A stretch of DNA of 64,000 bases from Anaerolineales bacterium (GTDB lineage: Bacteria; Chloroflexota; Anaerolineae; 4572-78; J111). Both the position numbers and the translations under genes were made by a program. The stretch lies in contig JABTUW010000003.1 of NCBI GenBank assembly GCA_015075185.1, positions 1,302,001 to 1,366,000 of the forward strand. The letters run 5' to 3'. This document shows, in pieces, positions 14,937-23,444 of the stretch. The notes below the pieces were generated by a model that saw only the letters and a program-made list of their open reading frames with translations, did not search any database and was not told the origin of the DNA. Numbering within the stretch: the stretch's first letter is position 1; each line of letters starts with the position of its first letter.

Positions 14937-15776
14937 TTTTATCAGGCTTCTCAACTTCTCCAAATTCCGAATATTATCCCCCGGATCATCGTCCAGCGGC
15001 GTTTCCAGTAAAAAAGGAACATCTTGGAGGCGCGGATCGTTGAGAAAGTAACCAAACGGCTCCAGGCCAATACACCCTTCGCCGATGTGAGCATGCCGGT
15101 CCACGCGGCTGCCCAGGTCTTTTTCGGAGTCGTTCAAGTGACAAACCTTGAGCCGCTCCGGACCAATCACTCGATCAAATTCGGCCATCATCGCCTCGTA
15201 ACTTTCGGGGGTGCGAAATTCATAGCCGGCGGCCAGGGCATGGCAGGTATCGAAGCAGACGGCCAGCCGCTCGGGCTGCTGGCAGAGACGCAGCATCTCG
15301 GCAATTTCAAAAAAGGTCACGCCCAGGTGCGAGCCTTGTCCGGCGCTAATTTCCAGCGCCGTCTTGACCTGGTGGCCGGGCAAGCGCTGGTGAACTATGT
15401 CCAATCCTGCCGCCACTCGGGCCAGGCCAGCCTCGATCCCGCTGCCCATATGCCCGCCAGGGTGCAGCACCAAATACGGGATTTTGAGCTGCTCACAGCG
15501 TTCCAGTTCGATGACCAGGGCGTCAATGGACTTATGCCAAATGGCGTCATCGGGGGTGCCCAGATTCAGCAGATAGCTGGCATGGCAGACAACAGGCAGG
15601 CCGCACGCCTGCTGCTGCTGGCAAAAACGATCAATAACCTCCAATTCTAAATCTTTGGCCTGCCATTGGCGGTTAGACTTGGTAAAAATTTGAAGGGCGG
15701 TGCAATTAAGCTGCTTGGCCCGGTCAAAGGCGGTATCAACCCCGCCGGAAACCGAGAGATGAGCGCCGAGTAACAT
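14931..15776 (-). CDS. nfo: Deoxyribonuclease IV (AP endonuclease)
   Basis: Cleaves DNA 5' of abasic sites in base excision repair with three zinc ions. The 281-residue TIM-barrel protein shows the family signatures: GAHLSVSGG at the start, LQIFTKSNRQW, the zinc-binding LVLHPGGHMG, LEISAGQGSHLG, CFDTCHALAAGYEF, CHLNDSEKDLGSRVDRHAHIGEG and ETPLDDD near the end. I chose the ATG at 15776, which has GGAG at a good distance; another ATG two codons upstream is too close to it. It lies beside mutY on the same strand, and with mutL makes a loose DNA-repair grouping. Confidence 0.93.
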   Translation of the reverse strand: MLLGAHLSVSGGVDTAFDRAKQLNCTALQIFTKSNRQWQAKDLELEVIDRFCQQQQACGLPVVCHASYLLNLGTPDDAIWHKSIDALVIELERCEQLKIPYLVLHPGGHMGSGIEAGLARVAAGLDIVHQRLPGHQVKTALEISAGQGSHLGVTFFEIAEMLRLCQQPERLAVCFDTCHALAAGYEFRTPESYEAMMAEFDRVIGPERLKVCHLNDSEKDLGSRVDRHAHIGEGCIGLEPFGYFLNDPRLQDVPFLLETPLDDDPGDNIRNLEKLRSLIKT

Positions 15777-15860
15777 CAGCATTTCTCCTGGAATAGAGTG
15801 TCAGAACTGCTTTATCACCCCAAGATTTCGGGCAGAAGTATACCACACTACCCTTCAACA

Positions 15861-15970
15861 TGTCATTTCGACCGAAGGGAGAAATCCCTAAAACAACGTT
15901 GATAAAAAGAGTAAGGGCTTTTTAACAAGTGAGGTGCTAGTGGGATTTCTCGCTATCGCTCGAAATGACA
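15861..15970. repeat. Inverted repeat (TGTCATTTCGA family) forming the mutY 3' end
   Basis: The left arm at 15861-15888 (TGTCATTTCGACCG through GGGAGAAATCCC) and the right arm at about 15942-15970 (GGGATTTCTCGC through CGAAATGACA) are near-complementary with about 50 bp between them. Repeats with these words are common in several phyla. The right arm encodes the last residues of MutY and its stop codon at 15937. Confidence 0.75.
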
Positions 15971-17073
15971 GGCTTGGAATCGGAATTATGGCTGTGCAAC
16001 GCGGCAATTATTTTCCGATCAGTCCGGGGAAAGGCGAAGGCGTCCAGCTCCCCAAGCGTGACCCAGCGCCAGTCGGCTACACCGAGGGCCTGAGGTTGGC
16101 CAGCTATGAGACGGCAGGCAAAGGCGTGCAAGGTAATTTTAAAGTGAGTGTAGCCATGCTTGACGGTGACAATTGGCTCGTCCACGGCGATTTCCAGGCC
16201 CAACTCCTCCTTAATTTCACGACGCAGACCTTCAGCCAGGGTTTCGCCGTTCTCGACTTTGCCGCCGGGAAATTCCCATAAGCCGCCCAGCATCCCCTCC
16301 GGGGGGCGTTGGGCAATTAAGATTTTGCCATTCTCCCGAATAACCGCTGCCGTCACATCATAATGGGGCAGTACTTTTTTGGCCGATTTAACCGGCAGTT
16401 CGCGTTCAAGTCCCTGCAGGCGGGCCTGGCATAGATCATTGAGCGGGCAGAGCAGGCATTTGGGCGTTTGCGGGATACAGACCGTAGCGCCCAGCTCCAT
16501 CAACGCCTGCGTCCAATCGCCGGGGGAGTTGGGGTCAACCAGAGCGGCAGCAATTTCGCGAAGCTGCCTGGCGGCAGGGCCGCGCCCCACGTCTTCCCGG
16601 ATGGCAAAAAGGCGAGCCAGGACGCGCTTGACGTTACCATCTACGGCCGGAACCACTTCGCCAAAGGCAATCGAGGCGACGGCTCCGGCGGTATAGTCGC
16701 CAAAGCCGGGCAGCGCCCGCAGTTCGGCATAGGTTGTCGGGAAGCGCCCGCCGCGCCGCTCGACAATTTCGATGGCGGCGCGGTATAGATTGCGGGCGCG
16801 GGCGTAGTAGCCCAACCCTTCCCAGGCTTTCAAGACATCGTCCGGGGAGGCAGCCGCCAGCGCAGCCAGGGTGGGAAAGCGTTCCAGAAAACGATGATAA
16901 TAGGGGATGACCGTCGCTACCTGGGTTTGTTGCAGCATCACCTCGGAAATCCAGATACGATAGGGCGAAGTTTCGTCGCGCCAGGGCAGGTCGCGCCGGT
17001 TGTGATAGTACCAGCCCAGCAGCCAGGAACGGATTGGGTCAATTTTTGAGCGAATTGTTTCGGTGAGAGACAT
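15937..17073 (-). CDS. mutY: A/G-specific adenine glycosylase with Nudix domain
   Basis: Removes adenine mispaired with 8-oxoguanine. Residues 1-220 form the HhH-GPD glycosylase domain: RDLPWR, the catalytic region ISEVMLQQTQVATVIPYY, LPGFGDYTAGAVASIAFG with the catalytic Asp in VPAVDGNVKRV, and the iron-sulfur loop CIPQTPKCLLCPLNDLC. The C-terminal part is a NUDIX-like 8-oxoG recognition domain (GGLWEFPGGKVENGETLAEGLRREIKEELG). The last 10 or so residues (PVISSDSEKSH) come from a dispersed inverted repeat, so the original C-terminus was probably replaced. On its strand TATAAT (17088-17083) lies only 9 bp before the ATG, so the transcript may be nearly leaderless. Confidence 0.95.
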   Translation of the reverse strand: MSLTETIRSKIDPIRSWLLGWYYHNRRDLPWRDETSPYRIWISEVMLQQTQVATVIPYYHRFLERFPTLAALAAASPDDVLKAWEGLGYYARARNLYRAAIEIVERRGGRFPTTYAELRALPGFGDYTAGAVASIAFGEVVPAVDGNVKRVLARLFAIREDVGRGPAARQLREIAAALVDPNSPGDWTQALMELGATVCIPQTPKCLLCPLNDLCQARLQGLERELPVKSAKKVLPHYDVTAAVIRENGKILIAQRPPEGMLGGLWEFPGGKVENGETLAEGLRREIKEELGLEIAVDEPIVTVKHGYTHFKITLHAFACRLIAGQPQALGVADWRWVTLGELDAFAFPRTDRKIIAALHSHNSDSKPVISSDSEKSH

Positions 17074-17082
17074 TACCGGGTT

Positions 17083-17088
17083 ATTATA
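17083..17088 (-). promoter_or_regulatory. -10 element of mutY, very close to its start codon
   Basis: On the minus strand a perfect TATAAT is separated from the mutY ATG by nine bases. A transcript starting about 7 bases after it would have almost no 5' untranslated region. The -35 region is weak. Confidence 0.45.
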
Positions 17089-17166
17089 GCATTTGTGCGG
17101 AATTTTAGAGAAAGGAGAAGAAGTTAAAAATTGAGATTGAAAAACAGCAGATAATGTGTTAAACTG

Positions 17167-17180
17167 GTGATAAATATCAC
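17167..17180. promoter_or_regulatory. CRP/FNR-like palindrome before the FHA gene
   Basis: GTGA-TAAATA-TCAC fits the GTGA-N6-TCAC core used by many CRP/FNR-family regulators. It lies 55 bp before the FHA-protein start codon. No CRP-like gene is in the window, so the assignment rests on pattern alone. Confidence 0.4.
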
Positions 17181-17234
17181 AATATTACCCTGAAGACACC
17201 CACCACTACCTCACTCAAGAAAGGGTATTCAGCG

Positions 17235-18875
17235 ATGAACACTCACTTACCATCTCTCAATTTGGTCGTGACGGGCGGGGGCGCTGCCGGTCAGAAGATT
17301 AGAATTGAGGACGGTCCTCAAACGATTGGGCGCGCTTCCAACAACGATATTATTATTCCCGATCCCTTATTATCGCGCCAACATGCCAGAATCAAAGCGA
17401 CTTCCCATGGTTACGTCATTGAGGACCTCGGTTCGGCTAATGGCATATTTATCAATGAGACTCGCATAACCGGCTCGGCCCTGCTGCGTCCTGGTGATAC
17501 CTTGCGCTTGGGCAATACTTCATTCAAAGTACAGATGACTCCGGCCGGCCTAAACCGGGATGCAGAGTACGATCATACTATCATTGCCGCAGCCAGCCGC
17601 CCCCAGGCTTCGGTTGCGCCGGGCAAGGCGGCTGGAGACAGGGCAATCGTCTGGCTCTGGCTGGGCCTGGGGGTGATCACTCTTCTGTTAGTGGGAGCAG
17701 GTGTGTTGGGTTTCTGGTATTACTCGCGCCCGGTTGCGCCGGTTGCAGCCGAGTTACCTACCGCTTCGGCCACACCTACGATTACCCCTACCCTTACCCC
17801 TGAACCCACGACCACGCCGGCCTCTCCTCCCACCGCCACAGCGTCTCCCATCAATGTGCCGGGAATTCCGGCAGCAGCGGCCAGAGAACTGGCAATTCCC
17901 CAGGGTCTTGCCAACAACATTGACCCTTTTTGCAACAAAGAAGTTGAAATTAACGCCGCTGAGCCGGTATATATCAGTTGGCAGCGCCGCCTGGCTCCGG
18001 CCAGCGGTCAAACCGACTATCTGGCTCAGTGGTTAAGCTCGGCTTACTATGATATTACCCTGGAAGGCCGACCCGTCAGCAGCATTAATTATTATCGCAG
18101 CGATGGCCCGGCGCTGGTTTGGTGGGCCGATTTAGGGTGGCTGCCTCCGGGTCGCCATTATCTGCGTATTATCCAATATACCAACCGCCCGATTTCAAAC
18201 GGCCTGGATATTGAACCGCTTGACGGACAAATAGACATCTTTGGTCCTGGCCGCGCTGGCGAGGGTTTTTGCGAGATAGTCGTACCCCAGCCGACGCCCA
18301 CTGCCACTTTGACGCCCACTGCCACTTTGACCCCCACGCCCACACCTACCTCTACCCTCACCCCCATCCCTTCGCCGACGCCTGTCCCGCCCCAGCCTAC
18401 TGTTCCGGCTCCACCTCCACCTACCCCTACACCTGTACCCCAGGGTGTCGTTCCACCGCCGACCCCCATTAGAGCCATGTACGAGCTGCGGTTAGGTAAC
18501 CAGCATCGTTACGAGGAACCCTGGGGCGCGCCCAGGCACGGCGACCCTTGTGAGGCATGGAATAATAATGATTGGGACGACCGAAATGCCAATTTCCGTG
18601 GTTTTAATATTGAACTTCTCTTAACCAATAACTCACCGTTCAAAATATCAGACGACTGGGGAGAAGATATCCGCTTCTTTACCAATCAGGGACAAGAGGT
18701 TACGGCTTGTTATTATGTTTACGTTGGCTCAGGGCCAGCGCCACAGGGCACAACTTCAGTCACCTTTTTCAGCGTGGTGCCCAAAGGTGATTTTGTACAG
18801 GTGATCGAGCTAAACCTGAACGGTCAGCACAGCCGGATTTGCCTGGATGGTCGAGGGGGTTGGTCGGGTTGTTAA
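17235..18875 (+). CDS. FHA-domain membrane protein with Thr/Pro-rich linkers
   Basis: A 546-residue protein. Residues about 20-100 are an FHA phosphothreonine-binding domain (IGRASNNDIIIPDPLLSRQHARI, EDLGSANGIFINE). A single transmembrane helix follows at about 138-162 (AIVWLWLGLGVITLLLVGAG), so FHA is predicted inside the cell. Outside come a Thr/Pro-rich linker, a domain of about 150 residues with little similarity to known folds, a second TPTP-type linker (about 355-415) and a C-terminal beta-rich domain with four Cys. It could connect Ser/Thr kinase signalling inside to the cell surface, but no kinase gene is in the window. A CRP/FNR-like palindrome lies upstream. Confidence 0.8.
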   Translation: MNTHLPSLNLVVTGGGAAGQKIRIEDGPQTIGRASNNDIIIPDPLLSRQHARIKATSHGYVIEDLGSANGIFINETRITGSALLRPGDTLRLGNTSFKVQMTPAGLNRDAEYDHTIIAAASRPQASVAPGKAAGDRAIVWLWLGLGVITLLLVGAGVLGFWYYSRPVAPVAAELPTASATPTITPTLTPEPTTTPASPPTATASPINVPGIPAAAARELAIPQGLANNIDPFCNKEVEINAAEPVYISWQRRLAPASGQTDYLAQWLSSAYYDITLEGRPVSSINYYRSDGPALVWWADLGWLPPGRHYLRIIQYTNRPISNGLDIEPLDGQIDIFGPGRAGEGFCEIVVPQPTPTATLTPTATLTPTPTPTSTLTPIPSPTPVPPQPTVPAPPPPTPTPVPQGVVPPPTPIRAMYELRLGNQHRYEEPWGAPRHGDPCEAWNNNDWDDRNANFRGFNIELLLTNNSPFKISDDWGEDIRFFTNQGQEVTACYYVYVGSGPAPQGTTSVTFFSVVPKGDFVQVIELNLNGQHSRICLDGRGGWSGC

Positions 18876-18907
18876 GTGGAAGCTGATCATTTACCAGTTC
18901 TAACATT

Positions 18908-19138
18908 ATGCCGAACAAACAAGCGCCTACTGATTATCGTAAAACGCGCCGCGATGAGGAGCGAAGGCTGGTCATTCTGGTCATAGCAGCCCTGGTTGTT
19001 GTCGGGACCGGCCTGATTGGCCTCATCTGGGGGGCCAATGCCGCCCTTCTCGGCGGCCTATGCCTGTTAGGTGGAGCGGCCCTCATTGGCGGCTTATGGC
19101 TTTTGTTGGGTCTGCTTCAAAAATTAGTTGACCAATAG
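18908..19138 (+). CDS. Small two-helix membrane protein
   Basis: A 76-residue protein with a charged N-terminus (YRKTRRDEERR) and two hydrophobic segments, LVILVIAALVVVGTGLIGLIWG and ALLGGLCLLGGAALIGGLWLLLGLL, joined by a short turn. It follows the FHA gene by 32 bp on the same strand and is probably co-transcribed with it. No family is recognised. The IS5-like element is inserted directly behind it. Confidence 0.6.
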   Translation: MPNKQAPTDYRKTRRDEERRLVILVIAALVVVGTGLIGLIWGANAALLGGLCLLGGAALIGGLWLLLGLLQKLVDQ

Positions 19139-19162
19139 CCATAAGAGTTGTTCCTGAATAAT

Positions 19163-19633
19163 TTATAAGAGCCAAAAGTTCCAAAGACCAGCGGCAATCG
19201 CAATCACATCATCCTGAAAATTCTCTTTGCGATTGCGGAAAGGTTGGACAAGGATACCATAACGCTTGATGCCACCAATCGCATGTTCAACCAGAATTCT
19301 AACCTTGCTTAAAGCCCGATTTTCTAACTTCTGCTGATCGGTCAACTGAGCATCAGGGCGGGACTTACTCTTGCGTGGCTTTTTGTAAGGCAGTTGAATG
19401 CCCTGGCCCGCATAATCGGTCTGAATGCCCTGGAAACCCAAATCTACCAGCAGTTTTATGGTTTCAAACCAGGGCTGATCCGATGGAAATTCAGCTTTTA
19501 ACATGGCATAGTCGTGATGGCGGCCGTGAAACGTCCGTCCAACAAAGAGGATTAGCTTACTTAAGCTGGCGATGATGATATTCTTCAGGGTATGGTCTTT
19601 TTTTTCCACTATACATGTCTCGTTGTTGTCCAT
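19163..19633 (-). CDS. IS5-like transposase, second frame (DDE catalytic part)
   Basis: This frame encodes the later part of a DDE transposase: DHTLKNIIIASL after the junction, FVGRTFHGRHHDYAML, a catalytic-region Asp in LLVDLGFQGIQ, and KVRILVEHAIGGIKRYGIL with the catalytic Glu. It overlaps the first frame. The junction falls at an A8 run (minus strand; T8 at 19598-19605), where removing one A gives SGKKDHTLKN, close to the usual family sequence. It is likely made as a fusion with the first frame. Confidence 0.8.
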   Translation of the reverse strand: MDNNETCIVEKKDHTLKNIIIASLSKLILFVGRTFHGRHHDYAMLKAEFPSDQPWFETIKLLVDLGFQGIQTDYAGQGIQLPYKKPRKSKSRPDAQLTDQQKLENRALSKVRILVEHAIGGIKRYGILVQPFRNRKENFQDDVIAIAAGLWNFWLL

Positions 19634-20090
19634 TATCGGCGGGCCGACGATGCGGACGTTCGGTCACATCCAGGATGAGTTGGTCAAGTTCTTGACAGAC
19701 CTGCTGCAACGTGGCGACGCTATCAAACTCACGGGCGGGCATGACCTCCAACCGAACCAGAGTTTTGTGCAGCAGCGGTGATAACTTATGCACCTGTTCA
19801 TTGGCTTTGGAACGAGCCATCTCAAACTGGCTGCCCAACACATCAAAGGTAGGATAGACTTTGTAATAGTACAGGATAAACAGCAACTTATCTTCTATCG
19901 TTGGCAGTTTGCCTTTTTGACCGCCACCAGGTTTACGTTGGCGGGTTCCGGCGGCTAAACCTTGTTCGTAGGCTTGTTGCTGTTCTTCTTGATAGACTTC
20001 AGCAAAGACCGGCAGAATTTTTACAAATTTCGCTTGAGATAGGCCGGTTAAGGCTCTCATTTGTCGGTCGTCTCGGATGTTGAGGCTCAT
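19557..20090 (-). CDS. IS5-like transposase, first frame (HTH and first Asp)
   Basis: A 177-residue product with the N-terminal helix-turn-helix region (FVKILPVFAEVY; GKLPTIEDKLLFILYYYKVYPTFDVLGSQF) and the first catalytic Asp in LILDVTERPHRRP. Alone it ends soon after YSGKK in a frame that does not continue the family sequence. With a one-base slip at the A8 run it joins the second frame to make a complete transposase. Confidence 0.8.
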   Translation of the reverse strand: MSLNIRDDRQMRALTGLSQAKFVKILPVFAEVYQEEQQQAYEQGLAAGTRQRKPGGGQKGKLPTIEDKLLFILYYYKVYPTFDVLGSQFEMARSKANEQVHKLSPLLHKTLVRLEVMPAREFDSVATLQQVCQELDQLILDVTERPHRRPADNGQQRDMYSGKKRPYPEEYHHRQLK

Positions 20091-20200
20091 TAGTGTAGCT
20101 CCAGCTTTATTTTTTGGGCCTTAGCTTACACTAATCTTTATTCAGGAACAACTCTATAGATTGCGCTTTGAGGAACGGGCGGCTAAAATAGCCAGCACCT

Positions 20201-23200
20201 ATGTTATCCATTCGCTTGTTCGGAGCGCCGCAAATTACCTACGATCAGCGCCCGGTAACGGTAACTCGCCGCAAAAGCCGGGCGTTGATTTATTACCTGG
20301 CCGCCCATACGACTCCTCTCACCCGCGATCAATTATTAGCCTTCTTTTGGCCCGATCACGAGCGCCCAACGGCGCAACAAAACCTCCGGGCCACCCTCTA
20401 CGGGCTGCGCAAAATTTTGGGGTCGCTGCTGCTGGTAGACGAGGATACCCTGGCTCTCTCGGCCAACACCTGGATTGACTGCCGCAACTTCGAAGCGCAA
20501 CTCTCGATCCCTAACGCCGATCTCGACCCATTGAAAGCAACCCTTGATCTTTATCGGGGCGACTTTCTGAGCGGCTTTACCTTACCCGATCTGCCCGAGT
20601 TCGATGACTGGTCTATGGTAGAACGAGAACGCTATCGCCGTTTGGCCGTGGCTGGCCTGATCCGGCTTAGCCAGTTATACGAAACGCAGCAAGATTTTCG
20701 GGCCGGTCTGGAGACGCTGGACCAGGCCCTGGCGTTCGACCCCTTGCAGGAAGATTTGCAGCGTCTGGCCTTGCGCCTGCATTACCTGGCGGGTGACCGG
20801 GCCGGGGCCATCCGCCGCTATGAAAACTTTCGCCAGTTGTTAACCGACGAAATGGGCGTGCCGCCGATGGAGGAAACCCGCACGCTTTACGACGCCATCA
20901 TCACGGATGCCTTCAGCCAGGAACTCCACCCCATCTCCTCGCCGCTGGCTCTAGGGAAGAGAAAACCTCGTATCTCACCCCTGATTACCGCTTTACCCTT
21001 TGTCGGGCGCGAAACGGAACTGCAAAAACTCAATAATCTAGCCGATGCCTCCAAACTGGTCTTGATCGAAGGCGAGCCGGGCATTGGCAAGTCGCGCTTG
21101 TTAGAGCAGTTTATCCAAACCAGGCCGGAACCGGGTCTGGTCCTCATGGGGCAGGCTCGTGAACTTGAGTCCAGCTTACCTTACCATCCCATCATTGAGG
21201 CCCTGCAGGGAATTTTGAGCCACCCGCATTGGCCCACCTGGCAGCGCAGCCTCAATCTATCCGCCCTTTGGCGCGCGGAAGCGGCTCGCCTGCTGCCCGA
21301 ACTGGCTCCCGCCGGTCACGACCCGGCGGCGGTCTCCCATGCGGCCGATGAAATCCGTCTCTGGGAAGGCGTCAGCCAATTTTTGTTGGCCTTGGCCCGC
21401 CAACTGCCTTTGACCCTGGCCCTGGATGACCTGCAGTGGGCCGATTCGTCTACCCTGGGCCTGTTGGCCTATTTAATTCGGAAGGCCAGCCAGAATGTTG
21501 CCCCCATCTTTTTTATTGCCGCGACCCGCCCCGTTGGACCGCCTTCAACACTGGCCACATTATTAAACACGCTTCTGCGGGAAGGTCGTCTGGAGCGACT
21601 CACGCTGAAACGCCTTTCTACCAATGAAATAATGCTGCTGGCTCAACACTTGAGTGGACCGGCCCAGGCCCCCGCTCTCGCCGCTTGGCTCAAACAACAT
21701 TCCGAAGGCAATCCCTTTATCCTGGCCGAACTCATCCGTTACGCGCGGGAGAATGACCTGCTCTTACCCGACGGCACCCCCAACCTGACCGGCCTGCCGG
21801 ACTCGCCGATTGTGCCGCCGACGGTCTACAGCCTGATTCAGGCGCGGCTGGCCCGGCTATCCGAAGGAGATTGGCAGGTTTTGAACGCGGCGGTCGCCAT
21901 TGGCCGGGAATTTGAATTTGAAGTGGTTGCCCACGCTGTCGCCTTGTCAGATGCGGCGGTGCTGGATAGTCTGGATACATTGCAGGGGCTGGGCCTGATT
22001 CACCCGTTGGGCGGCTCGCTGTACCGGTTTAACCACCACTTGACGATGGAAGTGGCTTTTCAAGAGATCAGCGAGCCGCGCCACCGGCTGTTCCATCGCC
22101 GCGTGGCCGAAGCGATGGAGAGCCTCTACCAGCACCGCCTGGACTCGGTAGCCGGCCTGCTAGCCCAGCATTTTGCCGAAGGCGGCATGCCGGAACGGGC
22201 GGCAAAATACGCTTTTCGGGCCGGACAGCTTGCGGCAGGGTTGGCGGCCTGGAGCGAAGCGGCTGTTTTTTACGAGCAGGCTTTGACCGAGTCGGCGTCG
22301 CTCGACGATCCAAGCCAACAACAGGCTATCCTAGCGACTCTGGGCCAGGCCTGCCTGCATACCGGCCAGTTCAGCCGGGCCTCTGAAGCATTCCGCCACG
22401 CGCTTAACCTGGCTAAAACGGGCCAAGGACAGGTAAATGAGGGTGTTTTACACCTGAACCTGGCGACGGCGTTGTTATTGGAAAACCGTTACGACGAGGT
22501 ACTGGTTCTGGCCGAAGAAATCAACGCCACAAACCGGCCCGAGTATGCGGCCAACGCGACCTATCTGTGCGGAGTCGCTCTCTCGCACAGCCGCTCGGAC
22601 CTGGCCGGAGCTATTGCTCATATCCAAAACGCCGAGGCCCTGCTGGCTCAAGCAGGCCAGGAGGCTCATCCGGCGGAGGGCGTGGTCAGCTTACACCAGA
22701 TCAAGTTTGAACTAGGGAACATTTTTGCCCGGCGTGGCGATTTGCCTGAGGCCATTAAGCACTATCGGGCCGGGCTTGAGGTGACCCGCAACCTGGAAGA
22801 CGACGCCGTGGTTCTGGCTCATATCCTCTTTCTTAACAATCTGGCCTATCACCTGCACTTGCTCCATGATCCGGCTGCCACCGCGTATGTGCAGCAAGGC
22901 CTGGCGCTGGCCCAAGAAAAAGGTATTCTGTCCGCTCTGCCCTACTTGTGGTCAACCCAGGGCGAAATCGCCCTGGCTCAAAATGACCTACCAACTGCCG
23001 AACAATGTTTTAATGAAGGGCTGTCGCTGGCCCAACAGTTCTCCGTCCCGGAACGCATCGCCGGCCTGACCGCCAACCTGGGCCTGGTCGCCCAACAGCG
23101 CGGCCAGCGCCGCCGGGCGCGTGATTACCTCTCGACAGCCCTGGCTCAAGCTGAGGAATTGAATTTACGCTACCTGGCTGTCCAAATCCGCTTGTGGCTT

Positions 23201-23323
23201 GTCCCTCTTTTACCCCCGGCCAAAGCGCAGATGCATCTTGCCGCCGCCCGTTCCGTTGCCGAGCAGGATGGCTACGAACGCCTGCTCGCCGATGTCGCCC
23301 GTCTCGAAGCTGAAATAAAGTAG
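20201..23323 (+). CDS. SARP/BTAD transcriptional activator with AAA ATPase and TPR domains
   Basis: A 1040-residue regulator. Residues 1-95 resemble an OmpR/PhoB-type winged helix (RLFGAPQITYDQRPVTVTRRKSRALIYYLA, RATLYGLRKILG). The BTAD helical domain runs to about 240. A STAND-like ATPase follows with Walker A GEPGIGKSRLLE near 293 and Walker B LALDDLQWADSS near 407. The last 350 residues are TPR-like helical repeats. Such activators are abundant in Chloroflexi and actinobacteria and bind direct repeats near the -35 region. An 11-bp-spaced direct-repeat array lies before the yceI gene that follows, the most likely local target. The IS5-like element is inserted 46 bp before its start, which may have separated it from its own promoter. 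Confidence 0.9.
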   Translation: MLSIRLFGAPQITYDQRPVTVTRRKSRALIYYLAAHTTPLTRDQLLAFFWPDHERPTAQQNLRATLYGLRKILGSLLLVDEDTLALSANTWIDCRNFEAQLSIPNADLDPLKATLDLYRGDFLSGFTLPDLPEFDDWSMVERERYRRLAVAGLIRLSQLYETQQDFRAGLETLDQALAFDPLQEDLQRLALRLHYLAGDRAGAIRRYENFRQLLTDEMGVPPMEETRTLYDAIITDAFSQELHPISSPLALGKRKPRISPLITALPFVGRETELQKLNNLADASKLVLIEGEPGIGKSRLLEQFIQTRPEPGLVLMGQARELESSLPYHPIIEALQGILSHPHWPTWQRSLNLSALWRAEAARLLPELAPAGHDPAAVSHAADEIRLWEGVSQFLLALARQLPLTLALDDLQWADSSTLGLLAYLIRKASQNVAPIFFIAATRPVGPPSTLATLLNTLLREGRLERLTLKRLSTNEIMLLAQHLSGPAQAPALAAWLKQHSEGNPFILAELIRYARENDLLLPDGTPNLTGLPDSPIVPPTVYSLIQARLARLSEGDWQVLNAAVAIGREFEFEVVAHAVALSDAAVLDSLDTLQGLGLIHPLGGSLYRFNHHLTMEVAFQEISEPRHRLFHRRVAEAMESLYQHRLDSVAGLLAQHFAEGGMPERAAKYAFRAGQLAAGLAAWSEAAVFYEQALTESASLDDPSQQQAILATLGQACLHTGQFSRASEAFRHALNLAKTGQGQVNEGVLHLNLATALLLENRYDEVLVLAEEINATNRPEYAANATYLCGVALSHSRSDLAGAIAHIQNAEALLAQAGQEAHPAEGVVSLHQIKFELGNIFARRGDLPEAIKHYRAGLEVTRNLEDDAVVLAHILFLNNLAYHLHLLHDPAATAYVQQGLALAQEKGILSALPYLWSTQGEIALAQNDLPTAEQCFNEGLSLAQQFSVPERIAGLTANLGLVAQQRGQRRRARDYLSTALAQAEELNLRYLAVQIRLWLVPLLPPAKAQMHLAAARSVAEQDGYERLLADVARLEAEIK

Positions 23324-23358
23324 CTCCTCTATAGTATTCCTCCCCGTTTTCTCCAGAT

Positions 23359-23402
23359 GTTCACGTTTTGTTCACGTCCAGATTACGCTGACCTGTTATG
23401 AT
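23359..23402 (+). promoter_or_regulatory. Direct-repeat activator site and promoter before yceI
   Basis: GTTCACGT at 23359-23366 and again at 23370-23377 are 11 bp apart. A weaker third copy, GATTACGC, lies another 11 bp on (23381-23388). TATGAT at 23397-23402 follows after exactly 8 bp. No consensus -35 is present. The 11-bp period and 8-bp gap to the -10 are the known rule for SARP-type activators, and a SARP gene ends 36 bp upstream. Confidence 0.65.
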
Positions 23403-23444
23403 GAGAGCATAAATACCAATTAATTTTCAGTAAGGAGATAAACA

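Larger units (their letters stand above)
19144..20155 (-). mobile_element. IS5-family-like insertion sequence, complete
   Basis: The 1012-bp element is bounded by 18-bp perfect inverted repeats: AGAGTTGTTCCTGAATAA at 19144-19161 and its complement at 20138-20155. A 3-bp direct repeat ATA lies on both sides (19141-19143 and 20156-20158), consistent with a target duplication. It carries two overlapping transposase frames on the minus strand joined at an A8 run. It sits between the small membrane protein gene and the SARP regulator. The intact ends suggest recent insertion. Confidence 0.9.

Noticed and set aside
17740..18460. Repetitive ACC/CCC tracts, considered as a CRISPR array or tandem repeat
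   Set aside because: They encode Thr/Pro linkers of the FHA protein and lack spacers or regular units. The same holds at 24300-24440 and 32360-32490.
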